In this document: positions 56,556-64,000 of the stretch, in pieces
Layout: each line of letters opens with the position of its first letter
How positions within the stretch are numbered: the first letter of the stretch is position 1
DNA from: Rhizoclosmatium globosum
Taxonomy: Eukaryota > Chytridiomycota > Chytridiomycetes > Chytridiales > Chytriomycetaceae
Assembly (NCBI GenBank): GCA_002104985.1
Contig: MCGO01000038.1
Location: 62,001 to 126,000 of the forward strand
DNA: 64,000 bases
Reading direction: 5' to 3'
The notes under the pieces: generated by a model
Told to the model about the DNA's origin: nothing
What the model saw: only the letters and a program-made list of their open reading frames with translations
Databases searched by the model: none
Made by a program: the position numbers and the translations under genes

Positions 56556-56713
56556 ATTAAATCGAACTTCATTCATTTGGCCTTCCTCGTTTTTTATGAC
56601 GCTCACGTTTTGGGAAATTTGGGAGACAGAGGGGTGGTTTGCTTTCCTTTTGTGTGTATAATATCGCACACGTCTTGAAACAATAAACCAATTGCTTTAT
56701 ACTTTGTATTTAT

Positions 56714-57274
56714 TTACATTTCCAACACGCCTTCTGGACCGCTATACACAATATTCTTTCCATATTTGATTCCAGACATTGTTGGTTTTTGTAGCACCTT
56801 CTTTATCCGCGGTTTGCTGCCAGTTGGAAGCACCCACTTGTTCAATGTTCCATCATCTTTGGCGGAGTCACCAATCTTCTCCACACAAACAACCAGCATC
56901 GACGCATGCAATTGCAATCCGTTATATGAATATGAAGTTTCTGATTGTACTCGCTGGAGCAGACTATGTCGAACGGGAAGTGGTTTCACAAAGTACGCAA
57001 ACTGGATCAAGTCGTCCATGTAAATATCAGCGAGCTCCTTCTCTTTCGCAGTTGCTTCTCGTGTTAATTTGTCAGGAATGACAGTTTTGAGGCTGGAAAC
57101 AAGGTGCTGCCAAACCGTAACGAGTCAGTGTTGGAACACATCATCACACAACCAAGAACGAACCTCTCGCGCTTCAACAGAGAACCACTCGTCCGACTGG
57201 CCATTAACTTGAATTTGGACAAGAAGCGCCCGACTCTTTCCCACGCGCAAGTACAATTGGACAAGCGACAACAT
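56714..57274 (-). CDS. Uncharacterised protein, possible 33-nt intron
   Basis: ATG 57274 begins MLSLVQLYLRVGKSRALLVQ, continuing QVNGQSDEWFSVEAREVRSW and LCDD; then a TGA in frame, and the same frame resumes with HLVSSLKTVIPDKLTREATA, DIYMDDLIQFAYFVKPLPVR, ending VYSGPEGVLEM. The interrupted 33 bases (57139-57107) start GTGTTC, contain CACTGAC and end GGCAG, so they could be an unusually short, in-frame intron; otherwise there is a premature stop. Spliced length 175 residues. No family is recognised. It is divergent from RPA3 with only 49 bp between start codons, which suggests co-expression. Confidence 0.55.
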
Positions 57275-57323
57275 TCTTTTAAAAGTTCTCTGTAATTCTC
57301 TCTCAAAACCAAAACCAAACCAA
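57275..57323. promoter_or_regulatory. 49-bp bidirectional promoter
   Basis: Only 49 bp separate the start codons of the unknown gene (minus) and RPA3 (plus). Transcription of each must start within this gap or inside the other gene. Confidence 0.6.
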
Positions 57324-57736
57324 ATGACACGAGTCAACTCGGCGATGCTTTCGCAGAACGTGAACAAGAGCGTCACTCTCGTTGGACGGGTCGTTTCATT
57401 CGCGGGAAGCTACTGCGTCGTTGAAGCCTGCGACGGCGGCCAGGTCCAAGTGCTCCTTGTCCCCGTGAGAACCCTTTGTTCTCCCCCCTTTGACAGCACT
57501 GACAACAACGGATACTAGGGCTCACACATTGACGGTGACAACTGTGTCGTTGAAGTAATGGGCGTGGTCAACCAGGATATGTCTGTGCAGGAACAAGCTA
57601 GCACCAAGTTTGACCACGATTACGGTATCTCTAGCCAATGCCACCTCACCTAAATACTAACTCACTTGTGTTTCCAGATGCCCAAGCTTACTCTCGTCTC
57701 GTGGAAATCGCGGAAAAGTACTCAGAGATCCTGTAA
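57324..57736 (+). CDS. RPA3: Replication protein A 14-kDa subunit (RPA3)
   Basis: Smallest subunit of the single-strand DNA-binding RPA trimer. Exons 57324-57464, 57519-57624, 57678-57736; introns 54 and 53 nt; 101 residues, right for the family. RVNSAMLSQNVNKSVTLVGR and VV at the start form the first OB-fold strands as in RPA14 (R-x-N-x-x-ML...FVGR), then NCVVEVMGVVNQDMSVQEQ and the C-terminal helix YSRLVEIAEKYSEIL used for trimer contact. The fold is short and divergent in all fungi, but order and size agree. Confidence 0.85.
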
Positions 57737-57864
57737 ACTGCGTTGTCCGAAAATCAACACCCCACCCATCAAAACATGAATATGCAAGCAATATGTGATA
57801 TATATAAACCTATTTCTCTTAAACACTCTGCACTCCGCGCACAATCATACACTTGCTTTTGCTT

Positions 57865-58839
57865 TCATTCGCCCCAATATCTTTGGAATTGAGACTGACC
57901 CATTGCTTCTTCTGGCATAGTTCTCTGCTGTCCCATCTCTTGAAACTGTTGCTGTCCAATCGACTCTTTTTCATCGCGGCGACGTCGTAGTTCATGGACT
58001 CCGTGGGCTATCTCAACATCAGCTTTTTGATTCTTGTTTGTTAGAACTATTCCGGGCTTACCGAAGGTACACGACGCTCCGAATCGACATAGTCCACCAG
58101 AAGTCTCGTAAAAGCGACAGATTTCAGTCTTGAATAATCTTGGGTCGGCTGGAATGGTTGAAGTAGACATCATTGAAGCAGGAATAGTCTTCTTTGCAGC
58201 AGGCTTGGGCACTAATACACTGCTCGCTTGTTGCTGCTGTTGCTGAACTTGCCTTTGCTGTGCGTAGTTTTGTTGCGAATTCAGGCTTCCGTGATCTCCA
58301 TCGCCCATCAAACGCATTTCACTGATATCGTGAACAAACCAACCTGGAACATACTATTCAGTGCAAAATTTAGTGACGTATTGCTCTTTACATTTATCAG
58401 GCTCGGCTCGGAAACATTTTCCTTTTGCATAAAACGCGCGACAAATGACTGTCTTGTAAGGAGGTAACGGATTCGTGGTCAACGGTGCAGCAGTCGAAGA
58501 AGAACCAGGTTTGGCGCCAGTGAGAAGTCTGGGAGCTACGTTTTGGAGTGTTCTGTGGAACAGACTGTCAGTGTCGTATTGTGACTGATATTCCTCTTGT
58601 TCCTCGAATGTCATACGCGGAATAATGGGTGGAATGAAGTTGCGGATGGGTGGAGGACTCGAGAATTGGAGGAATGGCGGCAACTATTTAAACATGACTG
58701 TTGAAAGGTCTGGTGAGAATTCAAGTCTACTCCATACATTTGACGTCTTGGATTCATCAAGCGTCGAAGACTTGTAGTTGTCATATCTCATGAGTGTCTC
58801 ATCGAAGTCGCACCAATGATAGTCAGACCCATACGACAT
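57865..58839 (-). CDS. Tandem CCCH zinc-finger protein (TTP/Cth-like)
   Basis: Exons 58839-58738, 58683-58392, 58343-58062, 58007-57865; introns 54, 48, 54 nt; 272 residues. Each of two fingers is split by an intron. Finger 1 joins ICRAFYAKGKC...DKC|WFVH (C-x8-C-x7-C-x3-H); finger 2 joins FKTEICRFYETSGGLC...SCTF|AH (C-x9-C-x5-C-x3-H). The lead-ins YKTVIC and FKTEIC match the RYKTELC-type lead of TTP fingers, which bind AU-rich mRNA elements. A Gln-rich linker lies between them. Likely cytoplasmic mRNA-decay or translation regulator; the wide spacing between fingers (about 80 residues) is unusual for TTP. Confidence 0.85.
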
Positions 58840-58941
58840 TTTATGGTTCGGTGGTGAAAATGAAAACAAGACAAAAACAAGCTTCGCCACCCAACACAGT
58901 TTATTAAATACTCTATTCTCAATTTCTAAAATTATAATTTT

Positions 58942-60222
58942 CTACAGATATAGCTTCACAGTTCCAGCAACTGTCGCAGCAACGAGAACTTTCCTTGCCT
59001 TTTCCTCCCGTTTCCGATTCGACTTGCTGTTCCCATCCACTTGGATCCATTTACACACAGTCACAGGTATCCGCTTCTCACCAGACTCCATAGCCCTCAT
59101 TTCTGAACGCTCAAGTTTCCCTGTCGCAACCCGCCATACAAAGATTCCTTTCGCGTCAGGTGAAGTTCCACGGCTATTGACTCCCTCCTCACCCATACTC
59201 TTCCCATCGTCAACCACGTTTTGGATCCCTGACGCCCGCCTAACAGAAGTATTCGACGCAAGTGACCGAACATCACAACTTCCAGAATACACAAACGTCC
59301 CACACGGACTAAATATGCCTTCAATCCTCGTCTGCCCTCACCAAAAAAAAAAAAAAAGAAAACAAACGTCAGTAAGATCGAAAACTATAGAATACGGTTC
59401 TCTCACCCCAGCCCCGATCTCTCTCGCCGAAAACACTCTCAACATCGTCTCTGACGATAAATCAAATAACCGGATCTGGTTATCACACGAAATCAAGATG
59501 TAATTGTCATACAATGGATGCGATGACACACTATACACTGGCGTTTTGTTCACTTTCAGGTCTTTCAGTTGAATTGTGTGTACAAGGGACATTGTCCGCA
59601 TTTTGTAGATCCGAAGTGTGTACGATAACGACGCGATTAAAGTTTGTTCAGAGGGGTCTCCACAGAACACGAAGGACGTGAATGGTTCGTTTGCGTGGAC
59701 GCTTGAGATTGTTGGTTTCGGGTCGGATGTGTCCCAGATTTTGAGGGATTGGTCGCCAGAGCAGGATGCTGCACTGGAACATATCATTTGAGTGTTTGAC
59801 GTTCTGGGGGAAAGGGACTTACAATGTTTCTCGACCTGGTACGAATGCGACTTTCCATATCACACGGGAATGATGTTTCTTCCAGCTTCGGACGAGGATG
59901 CTTTGTTTCCAGTCCCATAGTTTCACGCAAAATTCCATGTCGGCGGTTAAGAGCAAGTCTGGGTCTGTTGGATGGAATACGACTGACACGACGGGTTTGT
60001 GTGTTCCGTTGTCGAGCTGGGAGACTAACGTTCCTGATTTCATATCCCAGAGAGATATTTGCGGTCATGTCGGTCTTCACCACCGGCTGTCGCGATAATT
60101 ATTTGATTGGATGGTGTCATGGTTGGTTGGATGTCGAGTGTGCGGATATGTCCAAGTACAGGACCACAAGTGGTTGAGAGAGCAAAGTCTGCAGTTTCGG
60201 TTTCTTTTGATGGAGGTGGCAT
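58942..60222 (-). CDS. WD40-repeat protein, one-base frame break
   Basis: Exons 60222-59823, 59773-59407, 59331-58942. Blades visible: LGHIRTLDIQP...ATAGGEDRHDR|ISLWDM, HKPVVSVVFHPTDPDLLLTA...CVKLWDW, HSRVIWKVAFVPG...CSGDQSLKIWD, VYSVSSHPLYDNYILISCDN...IRLFDL, GIFSPCGTFVYSGS...GIFVWRV. At about 60057 one base is missing in an A run (CGCAAATATC); adding it brings the total to 1158 nt (385 residues) and restores ISLWDMKSGTL. The intron 59406-59332 contains a pure T15 tract on the coding strand. No specific orthologue is recognised. Confidence 0.8.
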
Positions 60223-60523
60223 GAGTTTCTAGGGTTGGAATGTGTTGAGTAATCTAATAATAAGCCAACAAAGCTGCAACAAACTTCAAGCTCCGGCAAT
60301 AAAGTTGTGGACGCATTCGACGAAGCTGAGCTGCGCCTATCAAATTCTTCGATAGTCGCTGATGATCAATAATTCAAAATATGAGCAGTTGGATCCAATT
60401 ATTTGATTTGATTTGATTGAATAGGTTACAAAATTGATATAGTACATAATGAACAGGGATTATTGATAGAGTATTGGGTAAGGATAGGTACAATGAATTA
60501 AAATAAGTTAAAAATGGACGGTA
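60223..60523. other. Spacer
   Basis: 301 bp, AT-rich with tandem TTTGATTTGA-like repeats near 60400-60420; holds the 3' end of the LisH gene and the promoter of the WD40 gene. No gene supported. Confidence 0.35.
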
Positions 60524-62397
60524 TCAGCAATGCTTACGAATGGCAGATTTCGTCGTCCCGAAAGATTTGTTGGGTTTGTCACCATTTCCGCGGTCTGCCT
60601 TTTCAACAACGATTGATGGTTCAGAAACGTTATAGCTCTGAATGCATGTCTGTGACATGTCGATGCTCACTTTCTTTTTTGGTGCTGTTGGCTGGGTGAT
60701 GTTGACGTTGCGGTAGCTGTTGTTGCAGTTGTTGCTGTTGTTGCTGTTGTTGCTGTTGTTGCTGTTGTTGAGGGTATTGCTGTTGCTGCTGCTGCTACTG
60801 CTTCCAGTAGACTGTGTAGATCCTCGTCGTTCAGGAATCGTCTCTGGTTGGAGTATGTTGGCTGGCAGCAAGTTGACTGGCGCTACAGGTGCAGATACAG
60901 GGGCTGGCGCTGTTGTTATCACTGAGGATTCGGTTGGCGGCGGGGGTCTGTAGTTCGACACCACACCGCTTCTGTCCACAACATTTCTCACACCATCTCG
61001 AAACTGATGAGCCGCCATAGCATCCAACAATCCGACGGTATTATTCGAGTTGAGTGAAAGAGCTGGAATCGGTAATGGCGGAGGAATAGTCTCTTCAGGA
61101 AAAGAGTGATTCAAGGCAAGAGCATACAGAGGGGTGACTCCAGGTACGTTGGGACCCATAGCACTTGACCAAAATGTTTCCAATTCACGTGTCCAATCCC
61201 AATGAATGTACGAATTTGCTGAAGGTTGCAAAAAGTACTGTGACTGAGAAGAGACGGAGTGTAGGAGTCCTTCGAGCATGGTATAGTCTGACGGTACTCT
61301 TTAGAAAATACTCACAGATGAATAGAATTTTACCTTCATAGAACCAAGCCCCACGAGTTGAATCTTTGGCCATCTGAATTTGGACGTGGGGATAAATAAA
61401 CGAACTGAGCGTGTGAAAAGCTGTCGTGTAGTCCTGGTTTTGAAAGCGATCCAAGAAAGCATATTTTTGGAGGATATACAACAGATCTTCAAAAGCTATA
61501 TTCGCGTCAGTTTTGAGTAACATATTAAAAAGAGACGATATATACTTACATTCTTGAAGATTTGCAGCGTTTGGATGTTGGGTTGTTGCTGGTGAAACCA
61601 TTGCTTCTCTGTGTTTACGAAGTAAGTAATTTGATGAATTATTTGGTTAAACTCAACTGCACAATATAAATAGCGCCACTGAATGCATGGTGTTGAAGAT
61701 ATTCCTGAAGTCTTTGCCTTGGAGGGGATGGAGGCTGGGAGAAGGACGCGAGAATGGGAGGAGCTTCTCGTTGCAGAATTTCAGCAGTTTGGGAAAGACC
61801 CATATCGATGCAGTAGCTGAGAATGGATTGAATGGCAGTCCAATGAGCGGCAGGTTGAGGCGAAGGGGTAGTCTATTTCTTCATCAATATCCAAGCAATT
61901 GAATGCAGGCAACATACATCGAGAGCCACAATCGAATTGACGAGATCCCTGTTCTTTTCACACTCCACCTGGAGTTGAGCGGCCCTTCTTTTAGCCCTGT
62001 CGAGTTTCGCCTGCAAGCGATCCCTTTCTCGCGCGTCCTTCAAGGTCGCATCAGGCTCAACCGAGTCGGTGCTGGTGCTGTTTTGAGCCGCCAAGTCCTG
62101 AATTGAGGGTGGAGGCGAGAGTGGTTTCAGGATAGTTTTGTTTCTCGATCTAAATGCGAGGTCGCTTTCTTCGGCGGCCCTCGCGACAGAAGCAAAAGAA
62201 GAGGACGACGCGGCGGTGGCGCCAGAGTTCGGACGCGGCGGAAGATCGATTGGCGGAAGAAGGACGCGCTGGTTGACTGTTGATGCAGTTGTCGCTGAAT
62301 TGTCGTCGGCCGAAGCGACTCGCGTTTGGCGGATCAGAGCCTTGACTTGGACAATGTCGGCAGATGCGGCCCATTTGCTGCGCGTCGATGACGTCAT
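60524..62397 (-). CDS. LisH-motif protein with Asn-rich C-terminus
   Basis: Exons 62397-61918, 61872-61658, 61608-61550, 61495-61334, 61287-60524; introns 45, 49, 54, 46 nt; 1680 nt exactly, 559 residues. The N-terminus is Ala/Ser-rich and ends in a helix (RLQAKLDRAKRRAAQLQVE). Exon 2 gives a LisH motif (IQSILSYCIDMGLSQTAEIL QREA read across residues about 172-196), which mediates dimerisation. Then FEDLLYILQKYAFLDRFQNQ, FHTLSSFIYPHVQIQ, GAWFYEDYTMLEGLL and NSYIHWDWTRELETFW, not assigned to a family. The tail contains SSSSSSNSN and repeated NNS units encoded by a trinucleotide repeat (60717-60800). Possibly a transcriptional cofactor of the SSDP/LUH kind, by architecture only. Confidence 0.75.
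60717..60800. repeat. Coding (TTG/CTG)n trinucleotide repeat
   Basis: Tandem GTTGTTGCT-type units; on the coding (minus) strand they give AAC/AAT/AGC, that is the Asn/Ser run of the LisH protein. Confidence 0.85.
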
Positions 62398-62710
62398 TTG
62401 GTTGGTGGGGTCTGTTTGGGTGGTGCTCGGTCTTAAGTGGGTTTGTCAGCTTTCTTTCATGGCGAAGTTGACAAACAAATAGACAGACAAGGCACTCACT
62501 CGCTAGGGTATAATACGTGGCTTCCTTCTCGAATCAAAACAGGAAAGACCCCTTGTTGTTGCGTGTTTGCGCGTGGGTTTTTTTTCGCTTGGTTCGGACA
62601 AGGGATTCAAAAGCACTTGAAATGAAAAGACCACCTGAAATGTGTTCAATCTGCTCTGCTGACTGATGCAAGCGTGGCCAAGAAACTACCAGTTTATTAA
62701 TTCATCTGCT
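62398..62710. other. Spacer upstream of the LisH gene
   Basis: 313 bp without a supported gene; contains the LisH promoter and the downstream flank of the broken dehydrogenase. A T-run lies at 62578-62585. Confidence 0.35.
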
Positions 62711-62908
62711 TCACCACTCAATCTTGCTTCCATCGTATCTCAAGTACGAGCCTGTCATATTCAAATCACCAAATGCCTTATCAATGACACTCGACAGCCC
62801 AGCTGCACTCTTGGAAGTAGTAATAGCGGCACCAGCTCCTCCCATATCGGTTTGCACCCATCCTGGACAAAAGAGGAGGACAGAAATGTTTTCAGATTTC
62901 CATTCGTA

Positions 62909-63612
62909 TGGGCGGCGGAAGGGTCAAAATGTGTATCAAAAATTCGAAGTAAATCAAAAATTCCAAATGAAACTTTTCTGATTCCACTTGTTCAGTGTTC
63001 ACGTTCGACATCAGAAATCGAAAATTGAATGAATGTCCCACTCGTAAATGGTCTTGCTTGCCTGCATAGGGTTCTTCTAGCAATAGGCTTGGGATTTAGA
63101 CCTTAACCGCGAGATCCAAAGGAGAGGTTAATGACTGTGACACTATTGTTTTGACTTGTCTTCTTTAATTTCTACATTAACCACGCAGACCAATTAACTC
63201 CAGATTGGTGATAAGGGTAAATAAAAGAGTTTATTGTGTTCAATTAATCGGTGGCAGCGTTTGCAGTAAGCCCCCAAGCTGACGATAGTACAGCGCTGAC
63301 GATAGTACAGCTAACTCAGCAGCACCAGAGCCTTATCATCGCCCCTTTGTGTCTTATCTCCTAAGCTATCTATAAACCCTGTTGTAACTCATTTGTATTA
63401 ATAGGTTTATTAATAATAATCTGATGACTGAGAACAAGTGGAATATTTTGTGCTCATGTGGAACTGATGTCTCGTCGACTGGATTAATTTTTGTTAGTGC
63501 GGAATTTGATAAACCGAACCGGGACTATCGAAATACAAAGATAAACCGACGATTTGATAAATGAAACCTGATTTTAACTCGAATGTGTACTTTTTGACCC
63601 TTCCGCCACCGA
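62909..63612. mobile_element. TA-flanked short DNA element with ~21-bp inverted ends
   Basis: Left end (plus strand) TGGGCGGCGGAAGGGTCAAA and the complement of the right end TCGGTGGCGGAAGGGTCAAA differ at two positions; both are bordered by TA (62907-62908 and 63613-63614), the target of Tc1/mariner-type transposons. There is no coding capacity, so it is a non-autonomous (MITE-like) element. Inside, a 16-bp unit GCTGACGATAGTACAG is repeated in tandem at 63278-63312, and TTTGATAAACCGA/ATTTGATAAA motifs recur near the right end. Confidence 0.7.
63278..63312. repeat. Tandem duplicate of a 16-bp unit
   Basis: GCTGACGATAGTACAG occurs twice with 2-bp spacing inside the inserted element. Confidence 0.9.
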
Positions 63613-64000
63613 TACAAAATGGTCCATCAATGTCTTCTTGTCGATTTGTTCAACCAGAATCCCCGCGTTGTTGATGAGCAAATCCACAGGTGTATTGCCA
63701 AGAGATGCTGCGAATGCGTTGATGGAAGACTCCGATGAGGTGTCGAGACTGTATTTCGTTGTGCTCGCCGGGAGAAAGTCCAAGGTTGACACCTTTCGCG
63801 CTGTCGCAATCACGTTCCATCCAGCCTGGACGTAATGCTCTGTGAGTGCTTTTCCAACGCCACGCGAAGAACCAGTGATTATGACTGTCTTGACCATGCT
63901 GATGTTGTGACTTTTTTTTGTGTTTGAAAAGGTGTCAATCTGAATGGATTTGAAATGGTGCTGTGATTTTATGATAGTAACAGGGTAGCTGGTAGCAGCT

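Larger units (their letters stand above)
62711..63897 (-). pseudogene. Short-chain dehydrogenase gene split by an inserted element, central part missing
   Basis: The N-terminal half (63897 to about 63615) reads MVKTVIITGSSRGVGKALTE with the TGxxxGxG cofactor motif, TARKVSTLDF and LLINNAGILVEQIDKKTLMD. The C-terminal end (62908 to TGA 62711) reads [46 protein letters not shown]. Both parts belong to the C-factor-like SDR family. Between them, where the catalytic YxxxK helix and about 80-100 residues should be, lies a 704-bp element with inverted ends flanked by TA. Without the YxxxK core it cannot be an active dehydrogenase. Confidence 0.8.

Noticed and set aside
56067..56669. 200-codon minus-strand frame opposite RPS7
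   Set aside because: Antisense shadow of RPS7.
62909..63612. Reading the inserted element as a long intron of the dehydrogenase
   Set aside because: Joining the halves would still lack the catalytic centre, and the segment has inverted ends bordered by TA.
1..64000. tRNA, rRNA, CRISPR, bacterial operons or ribosome-binding sites
   Set aside because: I saw no tRNA arm pair with a TTC-loop, no rRNA segment and no spaced repeats; the window is eukaryotic, so prokaryotic signals do not apply.

Overview
This is nuclear DNA from a fungus. The genes carry many short introns (mostly 42-70 nt, GT-AG, with CTAAC/CTGAC-like branch sites), there is no operon structure, and the protein repertoire is fungal: Crh-type GH16 wall transglycosylases, GH18 chitinases, a Jen1-like carboxylate permease, a fungal_trans-domain regulator, Hop1 and Hut1. 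Plant-like LRR/F-box proteins, tiny intergenic spacers and a chitin-binding Cys-rich protein suggest an early-diverging (chytrid-like) fungus. That placement is inference; no rRNA or other taxonomic marker is in the window.

Layout. 1-5 kb: 3' end of PIGA/GPI3, a Cys-rich protein, a Jen1-like permease and a C2H2 zinc-finger protein. 5-10 kb: a broken tectonin-like gene, a low-complexity exon and about 3 kb of decayed, coding-like DNA including an ankyrin fragment. 10-18 kb: a 970-residue five-exon protein with a faint tyrosine-recombinase look, an HSL-type hydrolase and the 12-exon meiotic gene HOP1. 18-22 kb: a tandem pair of F-box-like/LRR genes and HIS1. 22-29 kb: a PIP-box/DDT/WSD chromatin protein, a WD40 protein and a membrane-anchored chitinase. 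29-37 kb: an M50-like protease, a second chitinase, HUT1, a coiled-coil protein and an alpha/beta hydrolase. 37-38 kb: an 863-bp inverted-repeat transposon with a 9-bp target duplication. 39-50 kb: an F-box protein, a dienelactone hydrolase, an ACS-family transporter, a third LRR protein and three tandem GH16 genes. 50-64 kb: RPL10, a chitin-binding Cys-rich protein, a fungal_trans regulator, RPS7, an unknown protein, RPA3, a CCCH zinc-finger protein, a WD40 protein, a LisH protein and a short-chain dehydrogenase split by a 704-bp TA-flanked element.

Functional themes are cell-wall remodelling (three GH16, two GH18, one chitin-binding protein), transport (three permease-type genes plus Hut1), chromatin/meiosis/replication (HOP1, DDT protein, RPA3) and translation (RPL10, RPS7). 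Exon models were built by hand from splice signals. Most close exactly to a whole number of codons, which is strong internal support.

A striking feature is that at least nine otherwise conserved genes contain frame breaks of one base, mostly in short homopolymers. These look more like uncorrected sequence errors than true pseudogenes. Separate from them are true lesions: the split dehydrogenase, the decayed 6-9 kb segment and probably the tectonin gene.
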